A stretch of 47,828 nt of DNA from Syntrophaceae bacterium. GTDB taxonomy: Bacteria; Desulfobacterota; SM23-61. This document shows, piece by piece, positions 7,227-15,033 of the stretch (the first letter of the stretch is position 1; each line of letters opens with the position of its first letter). A program made the translations under genes and the position numbers. Where the stretch lies: assembly GCA_013388675.1 (NCBI GenBank), contig JACAEW010000025.1, positions 1 to 47,828 of the forward strand. The letters are read 5' to 3'. The notes beneath the pieces were generated by a model. It was not told the origin of the DNA and did not search any database. It saw only the letters and a program-made list of their open reading frames with translations.

Positions 7227-9134
7227 ATGAAACGGGTTGTGCTCGGAACGGCGGGACACATCGACCATGGGAAGACTACGCTGATCAAGGCGCTGACCGG
7301 CGTGGACTGCGACCGGCTCAAGGAGGAAAAAGAGCGGGGCATCACCATCGAGCTGGGATTTACCTCCATGGTTCTGCCCAGCGGCCTCAAGATCAGCATC
7401 GTCGATGTGCCGGGCCACGAAAAGTTCGTCCGGCACATGGTGGCCGGGGCGACCGGAATCGACCTGGTCGTCCTGATCATCGCCGCCGACGAGGGGATCA
7501 TGCCCCAGACCCGGGAACATCTGGACATCTGTAAACTGCTCCGGGTGAAAAAGGGGCTCATCGCCCTGACCAAAATCGACCTGGTGGAAAAGGACTGGAT
7601 CGACCTGGTGCAGGAGGAAATCCGGGAGTTCGTCAGGGGAACCTTCCTGGAAGGAGCGCCCGTGCTTCCCGTCTCTTCCACTACCGGAGAGGGGATCCCC
7701 GCCCTCGTGGCGGAGATCGACCGGCTGGCGCAGGCCGTGGAGGAGCGGTCCGCCGAGGGGCTTTTCCGCCTGCCCGTGGACCGGGTCTTCACCATGAAGG
7801 GGTTCGGGACGGTGATCACCGGGACGATCATCGCCGGTAAAATCTCCGTCGGCGATGCGGTGGAAGTCATTCCCAAGGGACAGGAAGCCAAGGTGCGGGG
7901 CATCCAGGCGCACGGCGAGCCCGTGGAGACGGCCACGGCCGGCCTTCGCGTGGGCGTCAACCTCCAGGGCCTGGAAAAGTCGGGTATCGACCGGGGAAAC
8001 GTAATCGTCCTAGCCCAGACTTTGAAGCCCACCTCCCTCCTGGATGCGGTCTTTCAACTCCTCCCCGGCGCCTCCAAGCCTTTCAAGAACCGAACTCGGG
8101 CCCGCGTTCATGTGGGTACGGTCGAGGTCCTGGGCCGGGGCATCCTCCTGGATCGGGAGGAGATCAAACCCGGCGAGGAAGCCTATCTTCAGCTTCGGCT
8201 GGAGGAACCGGTGACCGCCCTTCCCGGAGACCGGTTCGTGATCCGGAGTTATTCGCCCGTTTTCACCATCGGCGGGGGGGAGGTGCTGGACGCCTTTCCT
8301 TCCCGGCATAAACGCCTTTCCCCGCAGGTCAGGGAGGAGATGGCCGTCCTGGAAAAGGGCCCGGAGGAGGAAAAGGTCGAGCTCCGCCTGCTGAAGGCGG
8401 GAGCGGGCGGGCTCTCCTGGACGGACCTGGTGATGCGCTCCAACCAATTGCCCTCCAAGCTGAAACCGCTGGTGGACAGCCTGGTCTCCCAAGGCCAAAT
8501 CCTCCGCTTCAACGGGGACCGCCTGCGCTACCTGCATCCCCGGGTCATGGCCGACCTGAAGAAGTTCTACCTGGATTACCTGATGGAATTCCACCGGATG
8601 AACCCCCTCCAGGCGGGAGCCATGAAAGAGGAGTTAAAATCCAAGCTCCCGCCCCGGGTGGACGCCCGGCTCTTCAACCACCTTTTGACCCTTCTGACCG
8701 AGGAGAAAAAGATCGCCCTGGACAAAGAGACCGTCCGCCTTTCCTCCCACACGATCTCCCTGAAAGAGGGAGAAAAGGACCTGCGGAATAAAATCGTGGT
8801 CCTCTTCTCCCGGACCAAGCTCCAGCCCCCCACGGTGAAGGAGGCCCTGGCCGAATTGGGGGTTCAGGAAGGTGAGCTCAAGCCGGTCCTTCAGCTTCTG
8901 ACCAAAGAAAACGTGTTGGTGAAAGTGAAAGAGGACCTTTATTTCCACCGCCAGGCCCTGGAGGAACTGGAGGGGAAAATCGTCGAATTCCTGCGGCAGA
9001 ATAAGGAGATGACTCCGCCCCAGTTCAAGGACCTCTCCCAGGTCTCCCGCAAATTCGCCATCCCCCTGCTGGAGCATTTCGACGGCAAGAAGGTGACGGT
9101 GCGGGTCGGGGATAAGAGGGTGTTGAGGAAATGA
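7227..9134 (+). CDS. selB: Selenocysteine-specific translation elongation factor SelB
   Basis: A 635-residue GTPase that delivers Sec-tRNA to UGA codons followed by a SECIS hairpin. Visible G motifs are GHIDHGKT (residues 10-17), ERGITIELGF (switch I), DVPGHE (about 60-65) and TKID (about 115). EF-Tu-like domains II and III follow, up to about residue 350, then a long C-terminal part of winged-helix repeats (e.g. VKEALAELGVQEGELKPVLQ) that binds SECIS RNA. The length matches bacterial SelB. An AGGGA lies upstream of the ATG. selA, selD and tRNA-Sec are not in the window, and no in-frame TGA that looks like selenocysteine was found here, so the client genes lie elsewhere. Confidence 0.95.
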   Translation: MKRVVLGTAGHIDHGKTTLIKALTGVDCDRLKEEKERGITIELGFTSMVLPSGLKISIVDVPGHEKFVRHMVAGATGIDLVVLIIAADEGIMPQTREHLDICKLLRVKKGLIALTKIDLVEKDWIDLVQEEIREFVRGTFLEGAPVLPVSSTTGEGIPALVAEIDRLAQAVEERSAEGLFRLPVDRVFTMKGFGTVITGTIIAGKISVGDAVEVIPKGQEAKVRGIQAHGEPVETATAGLRVGVNLQGLEKSGIDRGNVIVLAQTLKPTSLLDAVFQLLPGASKPFKNRTRARVHVGTVEVLGRGILLDREEIKPGEEAYLQLRLEEPVTALPGDRFVIRSYSPVFTIGGGEVLDAFPSRHKRLSPQVREEMAVLEKGPEEEKVELRLLKAGAGGLSWTDLVMRSNQLPSKLKPLVDSLVSQGQILRFNGDRLRYLHPRVMADLKKFYLDYLMEFHRMNPLQAGAMKEELKSKLPPRVDARLFNHLLTLLTEEKKIALDKETVRLSSHTISLKEGEKDLRNKIVVLFSRTKLQPPTVKEALAELGVQEGELKPVLQLLTKENVLVKVKEDLYFHRQALEELEGKIVEFLRQNKEMTPPQFKDLSQVSRKFAIPLLEHFDGKKVTVRVGDKRVLRK

Positions 9135-9224
9135 TCCGAATGGGGAATTCGGAATGCGGATCGCGGAAATAAAACCGACACCCAGATTGCAGAAGATGAG
9201 TGGAATGAAAAACGAAGGGAAAGG

Positions 9225-10730
9225 ATGACTTTGGAACGGAAGATCCGGGTCCTGGTAGCCGAAGCGGACTCGTCCTTCGCGCGGATGATCGAGGATTCGA
9301 TGAAGGAAGCGGGCAGCGCCTGCGCTTTGGATGTCGTTTCCTCCGGCCGGGATTGCCTGGAAAAACTGCGAGCCCAAAAGTTCGACATTCTCCTCCTGGA
9401 CCATGAGCTTCCCGATGGGAAAGGGTTGGACTGGCTGCGGAAGTACAGCAGCCTCGGAATCGGAATCCCCACCATCTTCATCACCGCCACGGGAGACTCC
9501 CGCCTGGCCATCGAAGCCATGAAAGAAGGGGTGTTCGACTACATCAACCGGTCGGCTGAGTGCGCCAAGGCCTTTCCCTTCGTCGTTCACCGGGCCGTCG
9601 AGGGCTACGGACTCATGGTGGAAAAGGTCCGGTTGCAGAAGGAACTGATCGAGACCAAAAATTTTTTGGAGTCGGTGATCGAAAAGGCGGGGGATGCCAT
9701 TTCGGTCATGGACCTGGAGGGTCGAATTCTTTACTGGAACGAAGGGGCAGAGCGGATTTACGGATTCAAGAAAGAGGAGGTGCTCGGGAAAAAACCCTCG
9801 GAATTCTTCCCCCCCGGGGATGAAAAATTCAAGGGCGAAGAGGAATGCCTGATGGCCTCCTTGATGGAGAGGGTCTGGGCCGGAGAGGTGGTCTCCAATT
9901 TTGAAACCCGGAGGAAGACCAAGGACGGAAGGGAGATCACCGTCCGGATGACCGTTTCTCCCCTGCGCAATGCGGAGGGAGCGATCGTGGGAGCCACCCG
10001 CATCTGCCGGGATATCACTCACTTAAAAAGGGCCGAAGAGCGGTTGATGCTGACCGAGAGATTGTCTTCCCTGGGAGAACTCACCGCCGGTGTCGCTCAC
10101 GAACTGCGCAACCCCCTCGCCGGAATCAAGATCAACACCCAGGTCCTCGCCCGGAAAAAGGACCTCTCGGAAACCGACCGGCGGGTCTTGGAAAGTACCC
10201 AGGAAGGGATCGAAAAGATCCAAAAAATCGTCGACGACATGCTTCACTTCGCCCGGCCCAAGCCGGCCCATTTTAAGGAAGAGGATATCAGCGAAGTCAT
10301 CGAGAAGAGCCTGTCCGTCCTCCAGGCCAAGCTTCGAAAGGGGAACATCTCCCTGGCCTTTACCCGGGAGGAAGGGCTTCCCCGGGTTCGGATCGACGTT
10401 CATCAAATCCAACAGGTCCTCATCAACCTCATCCTCAATGCCATTCAGGCCATGGAGAAGGGCGGGACCCTGGCCCTCCGGGTCTTCCGGGAAGCCGGGG
10501 ACGGAGTGGGAGTGGAAATCCGTGACACGGGAATCGGAATTCCGGCGGCCAACCTGAAGAAAATATTCGACCCTTTTTTCACCACCAAGTCCGAGGGAAC
10601 GGGGCTGGGTCTTTCCATCACCGCGAAAATCCTGGATGCCCACCGGGCTTCTTTGGATGTGGAAAGCAAAGAGGGAAAGGGATCGGTCTTCACCCTCCAC
10701 TTCCCCGGGGAGCCGGCCCGTGGGGTTTAG
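9225..10730 (+). CDS. Cytoplasmic REC-PAS sensor histidine kinase
   Basis: A 501-residue soluble kinase with no membrane segment. Residues about 8-125 form a receiver domain with phospho-acceptor Asp in FDILLLDHELPDG. Its usual KP motif is altered (DYINRSAE), so the conserved Lys is missing. A PAS domain follows (AGDAISVMDLEGRILYWNEG, about 145-265, ending GATRICRDITHLK), then the HisKA helix with H-box HELRNPLAGI, the N-box NLILNAIQAM, G1 DTGIGIP and G2 GTGLGLSI. GAAGGGAAAGG precedes the ATG. The downstream NtrC-type regulator overlaps its 3' end by 11 nt, making it the likely phosphate acceptor. The signal is unknown; a PAS ligand or phosphorelay input through REC is inferred. Confidence 0.92.
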   Translation: MTLERKIRVLVAEADSSFARMIEDSMKEAGSACALDVVSSGRDCLEKLRAQKFDILLLDHELPDGKGLDWLRKYSSLGIGIPTIFITATGDSRLAIEAMKEGVFDYINRSAECAKAFPFVVHRAVEGYGLMVEKVRLQKELIETKNFLESVIEKAGDAISVMDLEGRILYWNEGAERIYGFKKEEVLGKKPSEFFPPGDEKFKGEEECLMASLMERVWAGEVVSNFETRRKTKDGREITVRMTVSPLRNAEGAIVGATRICRDITHLKRAEERLMLTERLSSLGELTAGVAHELRNPLAGIKINTQVLARKKDLSETDRRVLESTQEGIEKIQKIVDDMLHFARPKPAHFKEEDISEVIEKSLSVLQAKLRKGNISLAFTREEGLPRVRIDVHQIQQVLINLILNAIQAMEKGGTLALRVFREAGDGVGVEIRDTGIGIPAANLKKIFDPFFTTKSEGTGLGLSITAKILDAHRASLDVESKEGKGSVFTLHFPGEPARGV

Positions 10731-12087
10731 GGTCCTGATCATCGACGACGAGCCGACCCTCCGGGAGTCCCTCGAGATCGCCCTGCGCGGCTCCGGCTAT
10801 GAAGTGCTGAGCGCGCGCACGGGCGAGGAAGGAGTGGTCCTTTTCACCCAAAAAAACCCGGACCTCATTCTGCTGGACCACTGGCTTCCCGGAATCAGCG
10901 GGGATCAGGTTCTGCGGAAAATCAAGGAAGCCGAGCCGGAGGTCCCGGTCATCGTCATGACCGCCCAGGGCTCGGTGGACCTGGCGGTCCAGTCCATGAA
11001 GATGGGGGCCTTCGATTTCCTGGTGAAACCCTTCGAGCTCGACCAGCTCGAAGCCTTGATTGAAAAAGCGTTGGAGCGGAGCCGGCTGAAGAAGGAGCTG
11101 GAATGGCTTCGGTCCCAATATCAGGAAAAGTTCCGGTCGGGGGGGATCATCGGGGCCAGTCCCAAGATGCGGGAGGTGGTGCGGCTGGCGGAGAAGCTGG
11201 CCCCGAGCTCGGAGACCACCGTGCTCATCGAGGGGGAAACGGGAACCGGAAAGGAGCTCCTGGCCGAGTATATTCACTCCCTGAGCCCTCGCTCTTCCTT
11301 TCCCTTCGTCCCCCTCAATTGCGGCGCCTTCCCCCAGGAACTCCTGGAGAGCGAGCTTTTCGGGTATGAGAAGGGGGCTTTCACCGGAGCTTCGGAAAAG
11401 GGGAAAATGGGGAAGATCGAATCCGCCCAAAAAGGGACGCTCTTCCTCGACGAGGTCGGGGAGCTCCCCCCGCCTTCCCAGGTGAAGGTCCTGAGGGTAT
11501 TGGAGGAGAAGGAGTATTTCAAGCTGGGGAGCGTGGAGAAGAAGAAAGCCGACGTCCGCTTTGTGGCCGCCACGAACAAAGACCTGGAAGAGGAAGTGAA
11601 GAAGGGAAAATTCCGGGACGACCTCTTTTTCCGCCTCAACGTGGTGCGAATCCGGATTCCTCCCCTGCGGGAGCGAAAAGAGGACATCCTGGCCCTCTTC
11701 CCCTTCTTCATGGCCCGGTTCAACGAGCAGTTTCAGAAGGGGTTCCTCCGCCTTTCCCCCGAGGCGGAAAGGAGAATCCAGGCCTATTCCTGGCCGGGAA
11801 ACGTGAGGGAGCTGCGCAACGCGGTAGAGCGGATTGTCCTCCTGGAAAAAGGGGACACCATTCAAGAAAAACATTTGGCCTTTCTGGGAGTCGAGGAAGA
11901 AAAAAGAAGCCAGCTTCCCCCACGACCCGTCATCCCGATTCAGGGAATCATTCTGGATGAAGTCATGAAGGAATACATCGTCGAAGCATTGCGGATGAAA
12001 AAGGGAAACCAACTTCAGGCCGCCAAACTCCTCGGGATTACTCGCTCGGCCCTTCTGTATCGGATGAAGAAATTCGGGATCGAATAA
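10720..12087 (+). CDS. Sigma-54-dependent NtrC-family response regulator
   Basis: A 455-residue protein with three domains. A receiver (residues about 5-120) has IIDDE, phospho-Asp in LILLDHWLP, T in MTAQG and K in LVKPFE. The AAA+ sigma-54 activator domain (about 145-375) has Walker A GETGTGKE, the sigma-54 contact loop variant FGYEKGAFTGA and Walker B LFLDEVGE. A Fis-type helix-turn-helix lies at the end (NQLQAAKLLGITRSALLYRM). The start is GTG at 10720, inside the kinase's last codons; the longer frame from 10636 would add a non-homologous overlap. Translationally coupled to the kinase. The following glycosyl/sugar transferase genes make EPS or envelope control a reasonable guess, not proven. 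Confidence 0.93.
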   Translation: MGFRVLIIDDEPTLRESLEIALRGSGYEVLSARTGEEGVVLFTQKNPDLILLDHWLPGISGDQVLRKIKEAEPEVPVIVMTAQGSVDLAVQSMKMGAFDFLVKPFELDQLEALIEKALERSRLKKELEWLRSQYQEKFRSGGIIGASPKMREVVRLAEKLAPSSETTVLIEGETGTGKELLAEYIHSLSPRSSFPFVPLNCGAFPQELLESELFGYEKGAFTGASEKGKMGKIESAQKGTLFLDEVGELPPPSQVKVLRVLEEKEYFKLGSVEKKKADVRFVAATNKDLEEEVKKGKFRDDLFFRLNVVRIRIPPLRERKEDILALFPFFMARFNEQFQKGFLRLSPEAERRIQAYSWPGNVRELRNAVERIVLLEKGDTIQEKHLAFLGVEEEKRSQLPPRPVIPIQGIILDEVMKEYIVEALRMKKGNQLQAAKLLGITRSALLYRMKKFGIE

Positions 12088-12126
12088 GCAATCGGGAAGG
12101 AAAAAGATGGGGCTGGGGTTGGGGCG

Positions 12127-13272
12127 ATGAAAATCGCCATTATTCATGATTGGCTGACGGGAATGAGAGGCGGGGAAAAATGCCTGGAGGTATTCTGCGG
12201 GCTCTTCCCCGACGCCCACCTTTTCACTTTGCTTTATGCCCCGGACTCGGTTTCTCCGACCATCAGCCGGATGAACATTCACACCTCCTTTCTTCAGCAC
12301 CTCCCCTTCATCCAAAAGATGTACCGGTTCTATCTTCCTTTGTATCCTTCAGCGGTGGAAGCCTTGAATGTGAAAGAGTACCGGTTGATTTTGAGCATCT
12401 CCCATTGCGCCGCCAAAGGGGTGATTCCCTCCCCCCAGGCTTTGCATATCGCCTACCTGCTGACCCCCATGCGGTACGCCTGGGACATGTACCCGGATTA
12501 TTTTGGGGATGGGCATCGAAGGCGTTTGCTTGGGCCCTTGGTTCCTTTTTTAGCCAACTATCTCCGTTTATGGGATGTTGCCTCCAACCATCGGGTGGAC
12601 GATTTTATCTGCATCTCCGACCACGTGGCCCGGCGCATCCGGAGATATTATCAGCGGGAAGCCCGGGTGATTCATCCCCCCGCGGATATGAGCAGGTTTT
12701 TTATTTCCCGTCAAAGGGAGGACTATTTTCTGGCCGTGTCGTCCCTGGTCCCCTACAAGCGCCTGGACCTTGCCGTTTTCGCCTTCAAGGCTATGAAGAA
12801 AAGGCTGGTGGTCATCGGCAAAGGCCCGGAGGAAAAGAGGCTGAAATCCATGGCCGATGCGAACATCGAGTTCCTCGGTTGGCAGCCCGATGAAGTCGTC
12901 GCCGAATACTACTCCAAGTGTCAGGCGTTGGTATTTCCCGGGGAGGAAGATTTTGGCATCGTCCCCCTGGAGGCCATGGCTTCGGGAAGACCCGTGATCG
13001 CCTATGCCCGGGGGGGAGTATTGGAAACCGTGGTCCCTCTGGGGGAGAAGAATCCCGGGGACCCGAATCCTGGCACGGGGGTCTTTTTCCATGAACCCAC
13101 GGCGGAGGCCCTCATTCAAGCCGTGAAAACCTTCGAGGCCCGCAAAGCCGAATTCGATCCCGGAAAGATAAGAGACCATGCCCGGCAGTGGGACCTTCCC
13201 ATCTTTCGGGAAAAAATGCGGTCCTGCCTCCGGGGTATCTTGGCAAACCATGGGGAGGAATGGCCTTGCTGA
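12127..13272 (+). CDS. Family 4 glycosyltransferase (GT-B)
   Basis: A 381-residue GT-B enzyme. The N-terminus MKIAIIHDWLTGMRGGEKCL is the glycine-rich acceptor-domain start. The C-terminal donor domain has the retaining GT4 signature EEDFGIVPLEAMASGRPVIA (the EX7E element) and ARGGVLETV. It presumably transfers a sugar from a nucleotide donor to a lipid-linked or polysaccharide acceptor at the inner face of the membrane. Its 3' end overlaps the next gene, encoding the initiating sugar transferase, by 13 nt, so both probably work in one exopolysaccharide or O-antigen pathway. The specific sugar cannot be deduced. Confidence 0.9.
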   Translation: MKIAIIHDWLTGMRGGEKCLEVFCGLFPDAHLFTLLYAPDSVSPTISRMNIHTSFLQHLPFIQKMYRFYLPLYPSAVEALNVKEYRLILSISHCAAKGVIPSPQALHIAYLLTPMRYAWDMYPDYFGDGHRRRLLGPLVPFLANYLRLWDVASNHRVDDFICISDHVARRIRRYYQREARVIHPPADMSRFFISRQREDYFLAVSSLVPYKRLDLAVFAFKAMKKRLVVIGKGPEEKRLKSMADANIEFLGWQPDEVVAEYYSKCQALVFPGEEDFGIVPLEAMASGRPVIAYARGGVLETVVPLGEKNPGDPNPGTGVFFHEPTAEALIQAVKTFEARKAEFDPGKIRDHARQWDLPIFREKMRSCLRGILANHGEEWPC

Positions 13273-14663
13273 AGAAGCATTCCCAATTCGTTCTTTCTCT
13301 CTTTTTCGTTCTGGAGCTGGCTCTTCTGGCTCTGTGCTGGCTTCTGTCCTACTACGTGCGCTTCCATCTCCAGCCCTTCTTTCCCGCCGGAGCCCCCGTT
13401 CCGGTGACGGTCTATTTATGGGCTCTCCTGCCCCTTCTCCTGACCTGGAGTGTCGTGTCGAGGATTTTGAAACTCTACCAGCCGAGAAGAATCGGGAGTG
13501 GAACCCGGGAAATCAAGGGGATCGTGGGCGCCCTCACGGGGACGTTAATGATCCTGGTTTGCTTCCTGTATGCGACGAAGCAATTCGAATTCTCCAGGTT
13601 GGGCTATCTTTTCTTCTGGGTTGCGGGCATCACCGCCCTCAGCCTGGAGCGAACGATGGTCCGAAAATCGCTCAAGAGCATTCGCAAACGAGGCTACAAC
13701 CAGCGCTTCGCCTTGATCATTGGGTCCGGAAGCCTCGTCGATAAACTGCTCGATTCGATTTTCCATCATCCCGAGCTGGGGATCGCCGTAACCGGGATCC
13801 TGAGTCCCAAGCCGGAGGGGGAGAACGAATCCAAGAGAGGCATCCCCGTCATCGGAGAGATCGATCAGCTGGAAGAGGTGATCGGGCGGGGCGGATGGGA
13901 CATCGTTTTCGTCGCCCTGCCCATCGAGGCGCATCACCATCTGGGCCCCATCCTGAATATCCTCAGGGGAAGAATGCTGGACATCAAGATCATTCCCGAT
14001 GTGTATGAATATACGGCTTTGCGGGATGGCCTGGACAGTCTGGATGACATCCCCCTCGTGAGCCTGCAGACCTCTCCCCTCTTCGGGTGGAACCGGATTT
14101 CCAAAAAGTGTTTCGACGTGGGGATCGCCCTTTTGTCTTTGACTCTTTTCGCCCCGCTTTTCCTGCTCATCGCCCTGGCGATCCGAATGACCTCCCCGGG
14201 GCCTGTTTTTTATGTCCAAGATCGGATGGGAATGGACGGAAAAATTTTTCGGATCTATAAATTCCGGACCATGGAGGCGAACGCGGAAGAAGAAAGCCGG
14301 CCCATCTGGCCCCGAAGAGAAGACCACCGCAGGACCCGGGTGGGCGCCTTTTTAAGGGCCGCCAATCTGGATGAGCTCCCCCAGTTATTCAACGTGCTCA
14401 AGGGAGACATGAGTATCGTGGGGCCCCGGCCGGAGCGGCCCTTTTTTGTGGAAAGGTTTGCCCGTCATTTTCCCCAGTATATGCTCCGGCACCGGATCAA
14501 ATCCGGCATGACCGGATGGGCGCAGGTCAACGGGTTTCGCGGGAATACTTCCCTGGAGAAAAGAATCGAATGCGATCTTTTCTACATCAAGAATTGGTCC
14601 CTGGGGTTGGATGTTAAAATTTTACTGATGACTTTGTGGCGGGGTTTTAAAAACGCCTGTTAG
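13260..14663 (+). CDS. Undecaprenyl-phosphate sugar phosphotransferase (EPS priming enzyme)
   Basis: A 467-residue polyisoprenyl-phosphate hexose-1-phosphate transferase of the WbaP/WcaJ/EpsE type. Four or five hydrophobic helices at the N-terminus (LFFVLELALLALCWLLSYYV onward) lead to a Rossmann-like CoA-binding_3 domain (FALIIGSGSLVDKLLDSI), then a membrane helix (LFAPLFLLIALAIRM) and the catalytic bacterial-sugar-transferase domain. Key blocks there are YKFRTME, LDELPQLFNVLKGDMSIVGP-type and KSGMTGWAQVNG. The start at 13260 follows GGGGAGGA; the longer frame from 13188 overlaps the glycosyltransferase. It adds the first sugar-1-phosphate to undecaprenyl phosphate. Confidence 0.92.
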   Translation: MALLKKHSQFVLSLFFVLELALLALCWLLSYYVRFHLQPFFPAGAPVPVTVYLWALLPLLLTWSVVSRILKLYQPRRIGSGTREIKGIVGALTGTLMILVCFLYATKQFEFSRLGYLFFWVAGITALSLERTMVRKSLKSIRKRGYNQRFALIIGSGSLVDKLLDSIFHHPELGIAVTGILSPKPEGENESKRGIPVIGEIDQLEEVIGRGGWDIVFVALPIEAHHHLGPILNILRGRMLDIKIIPDVYEYTALRDGLDSLDDIPLVSLQTSPLFGWNRISKKCFDVGIALLSLTLFAPLFLLIALAIRMTSPGPVFYVQDRMGMDGKIFRIYKFRTMEANAEEESRPIWPRREDHRRTRVGAFLRAANLDELPQLFNVLKGDMSIVGPRPERPFFVERFARHFPQYMLRHRIKSGMTGWAQVNGFRGNTSLEKRIECDLFYIKNWSLGLDVKILLMTLWRGFKNAC

Positions 14664-14751
14664 CCGCCCGGGAAAAAAGAAGAATTCCTTTGTCCGGGGG
14701 CCATGGCGGGGGCGATTCCTGAATGGCCCCTGCAAGACAGAAATTTTTTTC

Positions 14752-14780
14752 TTGACAAAGAATTTTTCCTGTGTTTCAAT
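14752..14780 (+). promoter_or_regulatory. Sigma-70-like promoter of the aromatic supercluster
   Basis: A perfect TTGACA at 14752-14757, a 17-nt spacer, and TTCAAT at 14775-14780 (4 of 6 matches to TATAAT), in an AT-rich stretch. Transcription would begin near 14787, about 22 nt before the aromatic leader peptide ATG. This placement fits an attenuated leader transcript. Confidence 0.65.
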
Positions 14781-14808
14781 TTTAAGAAATTCATTAAAAG
14801 TGAGTTCG

Positions 14809-14901
14809 ATGGACAGGCCCTTGATCACGAAGAATTTTGGCTGGTGGTTTTATTTTTATTATTGCTTCGGAGGGGTCTGCCCATCGGCCAAGACGATCTA
14901 G
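14809..14901 (+). CDS. Aromatic amino acid leader peptide (Trp-Phe-Tyr attenuator)
   Basis: A 30-codon ORF beginning MDRPLITKNFG and continuing with WWFYFYYCF (codons 12-20), then GGVCPSAKTI and a TAG stop at 14899. Nine consecutive residues include two Trp, three Phe and three Tyr. Such a run is the hallmark of a ribosome-stalling leader that senses charged aromatic tRNAs, as in trpL and pheL. AGTGAG lies about 4 nt before the ATG as a weak ribosome site. It follows a TTGACA promoter and is followed by two terminator-type hairpins before aroF, the committed step for all three amino acids. The ORF and codons are seen directly; stalling control is inferred by analogy with classic attenuators. 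Confidence 0.82.
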   Translation: MDRPLITKNFGWWFYFYYCFGGVCPSAKTI

Positions 14902-14923
14902 ACCAAAAGTCTTAATTTAAAAT

Positions 14924-14972
14924 AAAAAGCCATGGGTAGATGAGAGGACGCTATCCATGGCTTTTTTATTTT
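14924..14972 (+). terminator. Attenuator terminator 1 of the aro leader
   Basis: Arm A (14924-14939, AAAAAGCCATGGGTAG) and arm B (14951-14966, CTATCCATGGCTTTTT) pair over 16 bp with one G-U and an 11-nt loop, followed by TTATTTT. This is a strong intrinsic terminator between the leader peptide and aroF. Arm A can instead pair with TGCCCAT at 14878-14884 inside the leader ORF (7 bp, one G-U), and arm B with arm C of the next hairpin (12-13 bp). Those are the alternatives expected of an attenuator. Confidence 0.8.
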
Positions 14973-14978
14973 CTCCCC

Positions 14979-15015
14979 GAAAAGGCCATGGTGGCAAAAA
15001 CCCCATGGCCTTTTT
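14979..15015 (+). terminator. Attenuator hairpin 2, next to the aroF ribosome site
   Basis: Arm C (14980-14991, AAAAGGCCATGG) pairs perfectly with arm D (15003-15014, CCATGGCCTTTT) over 12 bp with an 11-nt loop; the U-run is partly within the stem. The aroF Shine-Dalgarno AGGAGGG starts only 4 nt later. The hairpin may end transcription as a back-up or influence initiation at aroF. Arm C is also complementary to arm B of the preceding terminator. Confidence 0.65.
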
Positions 15016-15033
15016 CACAGGAGGGCAACCGCC

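Noticed and set aside
10690-12315. 541-codon minus-strand ORF opposite the NtrC-type regulator
   Set aside because: Shadow; the plus strand encodes a complete REC-AAA-HTH protein.
14703-14915. 70-codon Phe-rich plus-strand ORF overlapping the aro leader
   Set aside because: Its Phe codons come from the T-rich promoter itself and it would be translated from upstream of the -35 box. The 14809 ORF, in another frame, is placed after the promoter and has the aromatic run.
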